Positions 25,600 through 32,847 of a stretch of DNA of 40,611 bases are shown here, piece after piece. The notes under the pieces were generated by a model. That model worked only from the letters and a program-made list of their open reading frames with translations, ran no database searches and had not been told where the DNA came from. Both the position numbers and the translations under genes were made by a program. Source of the stretch: Clostridia bacterium. Its GTDB lineage: Bacteria > Bacillota > Clostridia > Christensenellales > Aristaeellaceae. Numbering within the stretch: the stretch's first letter is position 1; each line of letters opens with the position of its first letter. The stretch covers positions 1-40,611 of the forward strand of contig JAFQKQ010000089.1 in NCBI GenBank assembly GCA_017396845.1. Direction: 5' to 3'.

Positions 25600-25905
25600 G
25601 ACAAGGATATGGAAACCGTATATAAACACCTGCTCAAAAATCCGAAAAATACGGCAGGCGTTATCAATCAGCATGTATATCTGTCGGATGAAACAGGCAA
25701 CCAGACCCCAGCTTTTACATTTGAGGAATCCCAGCGCAGGATTAGTTGCGATCTGATACTGCTTTCAACCAACGCTGTGGAAGTTCGCGGAATGGCGTCA
25801 TCCAATCCGTGGAATCAGGATGTGAGCGGGTCGGGATGCACTTCCTGCGGCGGCTCCAGAAATAATAACAAAAATAATAACAACAACAATAACAACAACG
25901 GCTGA
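25516..25905 (+). CDS. Candidate precursor peptide A with CxxCGG core and Asn-rich tail
   Basis: A 129-residue protein. Residues 1-28 (MNINPRTFRQVCAMVAC and following NQLNRYITGIS) form a leader-like region shared with peptide B. The last about 35 residues are GSGCTSCGGS plus a run of Asn interrupted by one Lys and ending in Gly. A middle part (about residues 29-95) is hydrophilic. AAAGGAGG lies 10 bases before the ATG. Two radical SAM genes lie downstream on the same strand, and further copies of this tail occur at 26600 and 29830, which supports a modified-peptide (RiPP) precursor. No leader-cleaving protease is seen near. I do not recognise the family by name. Confidence 0.65.
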   Translation: MNINPRTFRQVCAMVACNQLNRYITGISDKDMETVYKHLLKNPKNTAGVINQHVYLSDETGNQTPAFTFEESQRRISCDLILLSTNAVEVRGMASSNPWNQDVSGSGCTSCGGSRNNNKNNNNNNNNNG

Positions 25906-26005
25906 CGCTTAAAATACGCAGGAAACAGCATTCGGCATGGCGATTCGGAGCACCGGCAAGAAGCCGTTTATCCTACCGATCATTGAAAGCGAGGCAACTC
26001 ATATA

Positions 26006-26440
26006 ATGAGCGATATTGGCGCAAACGAGCCGTCCTATACAACGAAAGATCTTCGTTTTGAACTTGTTGGAAAAAGCTATATCAAAAATATGCTCATGGA
26101 ACGTCATCAAGCGATGTTTCCGGACCGTTCGAGAATAAAGCTGATTTTGGCGAGCAAAAAGTATCGTAAAAAGTTCAGTGCCTTTAGCTGGATTTTTCTT
26201 GCGCTCTTCCTGATTATACTGATCATCGGAGTTGTGTTCCTTTGCATGGATGATCCGTTCGTCACCGGCATAGGCACAGCGTTCTTTCTCTTTGGCTTTC
26301 CTATATCGCTGATCACCGCGATCATCATGCTGATTGTTCATGCAGTCAGAATGAGACCCATCCGCCTTCTGGTGAATTATGCCGTCTCCCATCCCGATAT
26401 GGATGTCGACGATATCATAAAAACGCTGGTCGTTCACTGA
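26006..26440 (+). CDS. Small two-helix membrane protein, copy 1 (HPDM tail)
   Basis: A 144-residue protein with a soluble N-terminal part of about 50 residues, two membrane helices (around 56-80 and 87-110) and a C-terminal tail NYAVSHPDMDVDDIIKTLV. The 26664 gene has the same plan (VIYAMEHPDMTIDAIIDEVV), though identity elsewhere is low. I start at ATG 26006, which aligns with the paralogue's MS-; the longer frame from 25937 lacks a ribosome site. GCGAGG lies before the start. Function unknown; position between peptide genes suggests a role in peptide handling or immunity, which is inference. Confidence 0.7.
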   Translation: MSDIGANEPSYTTKDLRFELVGKSYIKNMLMERHQAMFPDRSRIKLILASKKYRKKFSAFSWIFLALFLIILIIGVVFLCMDDPFVTGIGTAFFLFGFPISLITAIIMLIVHAVRMRPIRLLVNYAVSHPDMDVDDIIKTLVVH

Positions 26441-26580
26441 ATACGCAGTTTCCGGCGCCGAATCATAATAAACTTATGTCAAAAGAGTCTGCCCCAATGA
26501 ATATAAAGCCGTGCACCTGCCGGCAGGCATGCGCGCTCTGCGCATGCAATGTCCTGAACGGATGTATCTTAGGCATTAGC
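26379..26580 (+). repeat. Duplicated unit, copy 2
   Basis: Counterpart of 25402-25599. In this copy the membrane protein's stop codon is intact (TGA at 26438-26440), while the peptide gene downstream is truncated. Confidence 0.6.
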
Positions 26581-26661
26581 GGCGAAGATACGGATGGCTT
26601 TCCGTCTGCCTGCGGCAATAACAGCAGCAACAGCCGACGCTCAAAATATAGGAGGAAATGA
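26497..26661 (+). CDS. Peptide B: short, Cys-rich relative of peptide A
   Basis: A 54-residue peptide aligning with the first 28 residues of peptide A, then jumping to a remnant of the Asn-rich tail (ACGNNSSNS). Seven cysteines (6, 8, 12, 15, 17, 23, 39): two shared with A (12 and 17) and the rest extra. The ancestral TGA stop is CGA here, so the frame reads through 8 more codons into RRSKYRRK. The ribosome site is poor (AAAGAG) and the middle is missing, so this may be a decaying copy; the Cys enrichment argues against simple random decay. An ATG at 26476 in the same frame is an alternative start. Confidence 0.5.
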   Translation: MNIKPCTCRQACALCACNVLNGCILGISGEDTDGFPSACGNNSSNSRRSKYRRK

Positions 26662-26663
26662 AT

Positions 26664-27068
26664 ATGAGTTATGATGATTCTGTCCACAATTACGACACTC
26701 GCTATCAGGCAGCCGCTTTAATGAAGGAAGCTTTTGAAAAGCAATTATATGAAAAAGGCTTTCAGCCGGAAAATTTGAGAGTAAAGGCGCAGTATTTGGC
26801 AAAAACGAATAGCAGCGGCTCATCAGGCATGTCTAAATTGGTGTTTGCTCTGATATTCATCATCGGCGGCCTGTTGCTTATGATATCAGGCGAAACATTT
26901 CTGGGGGTTTTCGGAACAATGCTGCTGATTGTTGGATGCATTATGTTCATAAAGACTGTAACCAAAAATTCGAAGTCGACAATCGCGATGAATTCGCTTG
27001 TGATATACGCAATGGAACATCCGGATATGACCATCGATGCAATTATTGATGAGGTGGTCGGATGCTGA
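26664..27068 (+). CDS. Small two-helix membrane protein, copy 2 (HPDM tail)
   Basis: A 134-residue protein: hydrophilic N-terminus with YDTRYQAAALMKEAFEKQLY (alpha-helical), two membrane helices (about residues 56-76 and 79-98) and the tail YAMEHPDMTIDAIIDEVVGC. It is a paralogue of the 26006 gene. AGGAGG (26649-26656) lies 8 bases before the ATG at 26664; the ATG at 26658 would be too close. The stop overlaps the start of the LRR gene (ATGCTGA), so the two are translationally coupled. I recognise no named family. Confidence 0.75.
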   Translation: MSYDDSVHNYDTRYQAAALMKEAFEKQLYEKGFQPENLRVKAQYLAKTNSSGSSGMSKLVFALIFIIGGLLLMISGETFLGVFGTMLLIVGCIMFIKTVTKNSKSTIAMNSLVIYAMEHPDMTIDAIIDEVVGC

Positions 27069-27904
27069 AGAAAAGCTTGTACCTTCTGATCTGTATCACG
27101 ATGATCGTATTGTTCTGCGCCTGCTCGACATCCGGCGGAAACGAAGGCGCGGATCAAAAAGCATATACCGACGTCACCGTTTTTGAAGGCATAAAGTATT
27201 CAAAAATCGGCGGGGAGCTATGGCTGGTCGGTTATGAAAAAGACCTGCCCAAGAATCTCACTCTCTCCATTCCCGAAAACGTCGGCGGCGTTCCCGTCGT
27301 CGGCATTGAGAAAAACGCGCTTCGCGGTTTGAGTCAGCTGACAGAGCTCTACGTTCCCGGCAGCGTATCTGTAATCCGGGGCGGCGCGTTTGCCGAGTGC
27401 AAAAACCTTAACAAGGTTACGCTTTCAGAGGGAATTCATACGTTAGAGGGCGAAGTATTCATGAAATGCGCGTCTCTAAAGTCCATCGCCATTCCGACTA
27501 CCGTTACGGTCGTCCGCGGAAACGCATTTCAGGACTGCGCTTCCCTTGAAAACGTATCTCTCCACGACGGAATTACCGAAATCCACGCCTATGCATTTCA
27601 GAACTGCGCATCCCTTACCCATATCGTACTCCCCTCAGGCATTACGGAAATCCGGGCGAATACATTTGAGAACTGCATAAGGCTCCGGTCGATCAGCATA
27701 CCGGCAGGTGTTTGGCGCATAGCCGCGCACGCATTCAGAGGCTGCAATGCGCTGTCAAACGTGGCTGCGCCCGATTCCCTGCGCGAAATCGGCAGCTCCG
27801 CATTCAGAGAATGCAAAAGCCTTAAAAGCATCAGCCTCCCGAGAAATGTATCCGTCGACGAGCGTGCGTTTAAGAACAGTCCTACAAAAATCAGCTACCG
27901 CTGA
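27062..27904 (+). CDS. BspA-type leucine-rich repeat lipoprotein
   Basis: A 280-residue protein beginning with a lipoprotein-like signal (MLKKSLYLLICITMIVLFCAC; candidate lipidated Cys21, preceded by FCA, so the box is not textbook). From about residue 75 on it has six or so LRR_5 (BspA/Treponema pallidum) repeats of the form AF-x-x-C-x-x-L-x-x-(I/V)-x-(I/L)P, with conserved Cys pattern (FAECKNL, FMKCASL, FQDCASL, FQNCASL, FENCIRL, FRGCNAL, FRECKSL). It is most likely a surface binding protein. Start overlaps the preceding gene and its stop is 19 bases before the radical SAM gene, so it belongs to the same transcript. Confidence 0.8.
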   Translation: MLKKSLYLLICITMIVLFCACSTSGGNEGADQKAYTDVTVFEGIKYSKIGGELWLVGYEKDLPKNLTLSIPENVGGVPVVGIEKNALRGLSQLTELYVPGSVSVIRGGAFAECKNLNKVTLSEGIHTLEGEVFMKCASLKSIAIPTTVTVVRGNAFQDCASLENVSLHDGITEIHAYAFQNCASLTHIVLPSGITEIRANTFENCIRLRSISIPAGVWRIAAHAFRGCNALSNVAAPDSLREIGSSAFRECKSLKSISLPRNVSVDERAFKNSPTKISYR

Positions 27905-27923
27905 CAGACAGGGGATCGACTTC

Positions 27924-29672
27924 ATGAGCCAGTTTATCCATTTGCTTTACGTTCCCACCATGAACTGCAATCTGAAATGCAGGTATTGCTATCTGGGCGA
28001 TATGACCGGGGAGAATGCATGCACAAAGGGATATCTTGAAACGCTTGAGTATGCGGTAGAAAAGTTTCGTTCCGCGCACGTGATCCCCTTTAATATATCG
28101 CTGCACGGCGGTGAAGTGACCACCCTATCGCCGGATGCGTTCAGATCCCTCGTGGCATACATTTCCAAATATTACGAATTGAACCGCAGCCTGCTTCAGG
28201 AAAACGGCTTCAAGGTGGGTACGCCGCACATCAAAACCAATTTGTATCAGATCGACAAGCATTTGGACGCGATCAAGGAATTTGACGTAAGCATCAGCGG
28301 AAGTCTCGATCTTCCGCTGTCTCTGCACGAAAAATACCGCGTGACCAAGGGCGGAAAGGGCACGCTCGATACGATCATGAAAAACATCGAGCTGCTGCGT
28401 GCGCTTCCGAACAAAAAAAAGGTCTCCGCGACCATTTTTAAAGAGCACTTCGACCATTTGGATGAGATTGTTCATGACATCCGCTTCCTGGCCGATCACA
28501 CCTGTCTTGATATGAACGCGTTCAATTTCATGATAGGCTTTGCCTACGGAAACGAAGTCGATTACGAAGTACAGCTTACGCCCTTATCCGAAACGGATCA
28601 GGAAAAACTGTACGAGCGCATGCACGAGGCATACGAAGGAAGCGATCTTGAAAAGGGATTGAACGAGAGCTGGTTTGCGGAATTCACGCCCGCCTATTGC
28701 ACAAACTGCGACAACTGCGGCGAAAAGTTTTTCCTGCTGGAGCGAAACGGCGATATATATTCCTGCGTGCGCGGGCAGGGACACCCGGAGTTTTTCTACG
28801 GCAACATTTACGAGGATACCGTTGAAACCATCCTCGCAAATGCAAAAACGAAGATATTCATACAGCATAACGCCGTCGGCTTTCCCGAGGAATGCGGAAA
28901 ATGCGAATATCTGCACCTGTGCAAAACCGGCTGTCCTTTTGTGAAAAGCGTATATAAATCCGGAAAATCGTATACCTGCCTTCTTCAGAAAAAGCTCTAT
29001 AAGAACGGAACCTACGAAGAAATCAAACCGAATTTCACCTATTGGTATCTTAAAAAAAACCATCCGGAGATCGCAAACGACTACCGGCAGGAAATTATCC
29101 CGGAGAATTCGCTTAAGGATCTCATCCGCCGCGATAAAAAGCTTCAGATGGTCTATGACAAGACAGCCTTCGTATTATCGGTAAACGGGGTCGATTATCC
29201 TCTGGAATCTCAGATTCTTAAGGACAAACGCGATATTATCTACATAAACCCCGATACCGCGCTTACGCTGTACATCAAAAAGGAAATCATGGACGCACTG
29301 GCGGATTATCCCGTATACAACACGCTCTATATCCAGCTGCTTTCCGGAGATACGGTTGTATACGGAGACGAGCAGCGCGAAAAACAGGCGCATGTCATGA
29401 CTCATCAGATTTACAAATACGCGCTTGATATGGATTCTACGGATCGCGAAGGCTTTTACAGAGTCGATATGGCGCCGCTGATCCGGCTGTATGCAAACAG
29501 CATATCCAAGGTTTCGCCCAACAACCTGTTTGTCACAACCGGCGCGCTTCGCGATTACCATTACTGGAAGCAGAAGAATAACGGTTTCTATCACATAAAC
29601 GCGCTGAATCTGCCGTTTCAGAACATCGAGTTTATGTACTTTGACATGCACGATGATGATTTGAACGAATAA
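27924..29672 (+). CDS. Radical SAM/SPASM peptide-maturase-like enzyme with long C-terminal extension
   Basis: A 582-residue protein. VPTMNCNLKCRYCYLGD carries the [4Fe-4S] triad C15/C19/C22. The SPASM region is complete: CDNCGEKFFLLERNG, then DIYSC, and CGKCEYLHLCKTGC (Cx2Cx5Cx3C) with a final Cys in YTCLL. The last about 150 residues (from NYRQEIIPENSL on) match no domain I know. Such enzymes install thioether or C-C bonds in peptides. GGGGAT precedes the ATG by about 10 bases. Upstream and downstream peptide genes with CxxCGG motifs are plausible substrates. It may belong with the CXXX-repeat-target maturase group, but I cannot confirm that from memory. Confidence 0.8.
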   Translation: MSQFIHLLYVPTMNCNLKCRYCYLGDMTGENACTKGYLETLEYAVEKFRSAHVIPFNISLHGGEVTTLSPDAFRSLVAYISKYYELNRSLLQENGFKVGTPHIKTNLYQIDKHLDAIKEFDVSISGSLDLPLSLHEKYRVTKGGKGTLDTIMKNIELLRALPNKKKVSATIFKEHFDHLDEIVHDIRFLADHTCLDMNAFNFMIGFAYGNEVDYEVQLTPLSETDQEKLYERMHEAYEGSDLEKGLNESWFAEFTPAYCTNCDNCGEKFFLLERNGDIYSCVRGQGHPEFFYGNIYEDTVETILANAKTKIFIQHNAVGFPEECGKCEYLHLCKTGCPFVKSVYKSGKSYTCLLQKKLYKNGTYEEIKPNFTYWYLKKNHPEIANDYRQEIIPENSLKDLIRRDKKLQMVYDKTAFVLSVNGVDYPLESQILKDKRDIIYINPDTALTLYIKKEIMDALADYPVYNTLYIQLLSGDTVVYGDEQREKQAHVMTHQIYKYALDMDSTDREGFYRVDMAPLIRLYANSISKVSPNNLFVTTGALRDYHYWKQKNNGFYHINALNLPFQNIEFMYFDMHDDDLNE

Positions 29673-29753
29673 TGCGCCCTGCGCCTTTCGGGAAGCGTGC
29701 GCATCGGCAGCCGGCGAGCCGCTTACACCGTTCATTTCAAACATCAGAAATGA

Positions 29754-29909
29754 GAATTCCGAAAAATATCCGACCGCCTGACGGCAATCCCCAAAAGATA
29801 TGCACCCGAATCAAATCAGCAGAACGATTCTTCTTTGAGCTGCGGCTGCGCATCCTGCGGCGGCTCAGGCAATAATAACAATAATAGCAGCAACAATAAT
29901 ATCGGCTGA
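29754..29909 (+). pseudogene. Remnant of a third precursor peptide (C-terminal part)
   Basis: An open frame without a start codon (preceded by a TGA at 29751) encodes a tail like that of peptide A: APESNQQNDSSLSCGCASCGGS, here quoted in parts as APESNQQND and SSLSCGCASCGGS, then an Asn/Ser run ending in Ile-Gly. The core motif GC(T/A)SCGGS and the sequence GGCTGACGC around the stop match peptide A. The leader region is absent. It lies between the first radical SAM gene and the potassium channel gene. It could be translated only by a non-standard start or a frameshift from the ATG at 29750. Confidence 0.55.
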
Positions 29910-29924
29910 CGCAGGGAGAATGCC

Positions 29925-30638
29925 ATGAGAAAGCGAATCTATGAAATCGTTCATTGCTATGAGTATGATCGTGTAAGCCGCCTGTATAAATGGGTAATGA
30001 TCGCTTTCATCGCGCTGAGTCTGCTGCCGTTGGCATACAAGGAGCCCCAGCCGATTTTCCGAACTCTGGACGGCATATGCCTTTGTGTATTCTCCGTCGA
30101 CTACCTGCTTCGCTGGATCAGCGCCGATTACAGAATGGACGCCTGCGGAAAACGCGCTTTTCTTATCTATCCGCTGCGCTTGATATCCATTATCGATCTA
30201 TTGTCCGTATTGGCGCTCGTGTTTTCCTGTCTGGATCTGCCTCAATCGCTGTCGATTGCGCAGACGATGAAGGCTTTCAGAATCATCCGCATCTTCCGGT
30301 ATTCAAAAAACATGCGCATGATCATCGATATATTGAAGCGCTCCAAAAAGCCGCTGACGGCAGTAGCAAGTCTGGCCGGAGGGTATATTGTTATTTCGGC
30401 GCTCATCATATTCAATGTCGAGCCGGATTCCTTCGCCAATTTCTATGAAGCACTCTATTGGGCTACCATTTCTTTAACGACCGTCGGATACGGTGATATC
30501 TATCCGGTTTCCGATATCGGGCGCACCGTTGCAATGATTTCCGCTTTTTTCGGTCTGGCAATCGTCGCGCTGCCGTCCGGTATCATAACGGCGGAATACC
30601 TGAAAATAATCAATTCCGGCGATGACAAATCTTCTTAA
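29925..30638 (+). CDS. Voltage-gated potassium channel homologue
   Basis: A 237-residue protein with S1-S6 helices: S1 WVMIAFIALSLLPLA, S2 ICLCVFSVDYLLRWI, S4-like basic helix MKAFRIIRIFRYSKNMRMI (residues 115-133), then the pore with the filter TTVGYGD at 185-191 and S6. This is the KvAP-type plan (six helices, one pore), with a short cytoplasmic end and no RCK domain. AGGGAGA precedes the ATG; the peptide remnant stop is 15 bases upstream. Its presence between peptide and radical SAM genes is unexpected; a role in immunity or as a peptide target is possible but purely inferred. Confidence 0.85.
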   Translation: MRKRIYEIVHCYEYDRVSRLYKWVMIAFIALSLLPLAYKEPQPIFRTLDGICLCVFSVDYLLRWISADYRMDACGKRAFLIYPLRLISIIDLLSVLALVFSCLDLPQSLSIAQTMKAFRIIRIFRYSKNMRMIIDILKRSKKPLTAVASLAGGYIVISALIIFNVEPDSFANFYEALYWATISLTTVGYGDIYPVSDIGRTVAMISAFFGLAIVALPSGIITAEYLKIINSGDDKSS

Positions 30639-30658
30639 ACGAGAAGGAAACAGAACTT

Positions 30659-31702
30659 ATGGCAAATGCAGATTGGCTGGTATTACAGTTTCATATTACA
30701 GGAAGATGCAATCTTCAGTGCAAGCATTGCTATAGGACAGACGGCGGCGTACAGCCGCTTTCTTTTGACGATGTTATCGGTACGCTTGAACAGTTCAAGG
30801 CTCTGATAAAGCGCCGCGCATCAGAAACAAATTCCGCCGAATGGGGACATGTGAATATCACCGGCGGCGAGCCGTTTATGCGTGAGGACATGCCGCTTCT
30901 TCTCGAATACTTTGAAAAAAACAAAAGCGTCTTAGGCTTCGGCGTGCTTACAAACGGAAGCTTTATAACGGAAGATATGATAGGCTTGCTGAAAAAAGCG
31001 GGCGTGTCCTTTGTGCAGCTGAGTCTGGACGGAAACCGGGCGCTTCACGATGAACTGCGCGCAAAGGGCGATTACCGCCGCACGCTGAAGACCGCAGCCC
31101 TCCTTGAAAAGCGCGGAATCAAAACCTATATCAGCTTCACGGCAAACAGGAAAAACATAAAAGCCCTCCCATCCGCCGCATGGGCGTGCAGGCTGCGCGG
31201 CATAAGCCTGCTCTGGTCCGACCGCCTGGTTCCTATCGGAAACGGTGCAGATATGAAGGAGCTGGCGATCACCCGCGAATATATGCCCGAGTATCTTTCA
31301 ATGCTTAAGAAAGCCGTCGGAACCCGGCTTACGCAAAGGCTGTTTCCAAAAACATTCGTCGCCCGAAACAGGGCAATTCAGTTTTTGGGCTGTACCGACC
31401 CCATCTACACATGCTCTGCCGGAAATCAGCTGATCACCGTAGACGAGTTCGGAAACATTATGCCCTGCCGCAGGATGGGGACCGTATGCGGGGATGTGTT
31501 TTCGTCTTCTCTGGAGGAGATTTACTGCCATCACCCGCTTTTTCTATCCCTCAGAGAATCGGCCGTTCCCGAATCGTGCTACGGCTGCATATACAATCAC
31601 CTGTGCCGCGGAGGCGCAAAATGTCAAACTCTCGCCGCATACGGCCGCCTGAACGAAGCCGATCCCGGCTGTCCGCTGTCAAAAACAGGCGGCGATTTAT
31701 AG
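30659..31702 (+). CDS. Second radical SAM/SPASM enzyme
   Basis: A 347-residue protein. GRCNLQCKHCYR has the CxxxCxxC cluster (C17/C21/C24) and HVNITGGEPFMREDM is the SAM-binding GGE motif. The C-terminal part has CSAGNQLITVDEFG, NIMPC and CYGCIYNHLCRGGAKC, a SPASM-like pattern (Cx2Cx5Cx5C rather than the usual x3 at the end). It starts 20 bases after the K+ channel with AGAAGG 10 bases before the ATG, so it is cotranscribed. Being shorter and without the C-terminal extension, it may serve as the modifying enzyme while the longer one acts as partner, or both modify the peptides; which is unknown. Confidence 0.8.
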   Translation: MANADWLVLQFHITGRCNLQCKHCYRTDGGVQPLSFDDVIGTLEQFKALIKRRASETNSAEWGHVNITGGEPFMREDMPLLLEYFEKNKSVLGFGVLTNGSFITEDMIGLLKKAGVSFVQLSLDGNRALHDELRAKGDYRRTLKTAALLEKRGIKTYISFTANRKNIKALPSAAWACRLRGISLLWSDRLVPIGNGADMKELAITREYMPEYLSMLKKAVGTRLTQRLFPKTFVARNRAIQFLGCTDPIYTCSAGNQLITVDEFGNIMPCRRMGTVCGDVFSSSLEEIYCHHPLFLSLRESAVPESCYGCIYNHLCRGGAKCQTLAAYGRLNEADPGCPLSKTGGDL

Positions 31703-31780
31703 ACGCGCGTCTCCCCGACCGCAGAAACGCCGTCGACTTCAAAAAAGCGCCGCCCCCCTTAATCCGAACCAAAAATCAAT

Positions 31781-31830
31781 CCGGGAGATGCACAGAACGC
31801 TCAATTCTGCACATCTCCCGGATCTTTCTT
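31781..31830. terminator. Bidirectional terminator closing the cassette and pyrH
   Basis: CCGGGAGATG (31781-31790) pairs with CATCTCCCGG (31812-31821), extended by CAGAA/TTCTG across a small internal loop. TCTTTCTTTC follows on the plus strand; T-rich sequence also follows on the minus strand. It separates the convergent second radical SAM gene and pyrH. Confidence 0.75.
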
Positions 31831-31880
31831 TCATTGGCGGCCCGGCTTCACGAAACAGCCGCCATTCATATATTTACAAA

Positions 31881-32585
31881 TCACGCATGCACTCTCGTTC
31901 CGATATCCTCGCCCATGGCAGCCTTGATGATGTTTTCAAGGTCGTCCATATTGAACACGCGAATTTCGGGAATTTTCTGCTCCTGGCAAAGGAGGAAAGC
32001 CGAGGTATCCATTACCTTCAGGCGCTTCTCCACTGCTTCCTGATAGGTGACTTCTGTAAGAAGCTTCGCGTCGGGGTTTGTTCTCGGATCCTTATCGTAT
32101 ACGCCGTCTACTGTAGTTCCCTTGAACACTGCGTCCGCGTCGAGTTCCGCCGCTCTTAAGGCCGCGCAGGTATCCGTAGTGAAATAGGGATTTCCGGTGC
32201 CGCCGGCCAAAAGCGCCACGCAGCCGTCGTTCATCGCGGCAAGTACGGCGTCCCTGGTGTAAAGGCGGGCAAACCGATTCATTTCCTGCGCGGTAAACAC
32301 CTGCGCCTTTCCGCCCATGCGGACAATTGCGTCAGACACGCAAAGAGCGTTGATAACGGTTGCAAGCATGCCCATCTGATCGGCATTTGCGCCGTTCATT
32401 TCATTCGTAAACCTTCCGCGCCAGATGTTGCCGCCGCCCATGACCACGCCGACCTGAACGCCGGTCTTAGAAAGCCGGAGGATCATATCCGCCACCTTGT
32501 CCACGCGCTCGGGATCAAATGTTCCCTTGCCGCTTACGGGGGAGAGCGTTTCGCCGCTGAGCTTAAGAATGATGCGCTTATACAT
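31881..32585 (-). CDS. pyrH: UMP kinase (PyrH)
   Basis: A 234-residue enzyme making UDP from UMP. It has the bacterial UMP kinase motifs KLSGETL, VGVVMGGGNIWRGR, NADQMGMLATVINAL and LLAGGTGNPYFTTDTCAALRA (UMP-binding); the latter is given here as LLAGGTGNPYF and TTDTCAALRA. Start at Met28 of the longest frame, because the CAGG site lies just before it and the upstream residues are unlike PyrH. It is alone here: no rpsB, tsf or frr, the usual neighbours, is present, suggesting it was relocated. Promoter at 32665-32693. Confidence 0.93.
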   Translation of the reverse strand: MYKRIILKLSGETLSPVSGKGTFDPERVDKVADMILRLSKTGVQVGVVMGGGNIWRGRFTNEMNGANADQMGMLATVINALCVSDAIVRMGGKAQVFTAQEMNRFARLYTRDAVLAAMNDGCVALLAGGTGNPYFTTDTCAALRAAELDADAVFKGTTVDGVYDKDPRTNPDAKLLTEVTYQEAVEKRLKVMDTSAFLLCQEQKIPEIRVFNMDDLENIIKAAMGEDIGTRVHA

Positions 32586-32664
32586 GATACCTGCCCCTTT
32601 CCAAAAAGCAGACGGCTTCGCCGCCTGATAAGCTTTCCATGCAATACGGTGGATTTTCTCAGGC

Positions 32665-32693
32665 ATTGTACCATATTTTACCGCCGTTTACAA
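32665..32693 (-). promoter_or_regulatory. Promoter of pyrH
   Basis: Minus strand TTGTAA (32693-32688), 17 bases, TACAAT (32670-32665), about 80 bases before the pyrH start. Confidence 0.6.
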
Positions 32694-32771
32694 CCGGGAA
32701 AGGTAATATGTGGAAGATGTTTTTGTTGAACGGATGCGCGCGCAGGTATCCGTACACTTTCAGGGCAGGAA

Positions 32772-32800
32772 TTGACATACCGCTAAAAAAGAAATATAAT
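32772..32800 (+). promoter_or_regulatory. Consensus promoter of the second URO-D gene
   Basis: TTGACA (32772-32777), 17 bases, TATAAT (32795-32800): a perfect sigma-A pair, so the URO-D gene is likely expressed strongly and alone. Confidence 0.8.
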
Positions 32801-32847
32801 CGATACAAACCATACTTTTACAATAGAATTTGAAGGGAGCCGTTTTC

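Noticed and set aside
25855-25905. AAT/AAC repeat tract as CRISPR or microsatellite-only feature
   Set aside because: No spaced direct repeats; the tract stays in frame, encodes Asn and recurs in two other peptide tails, so it is coding.
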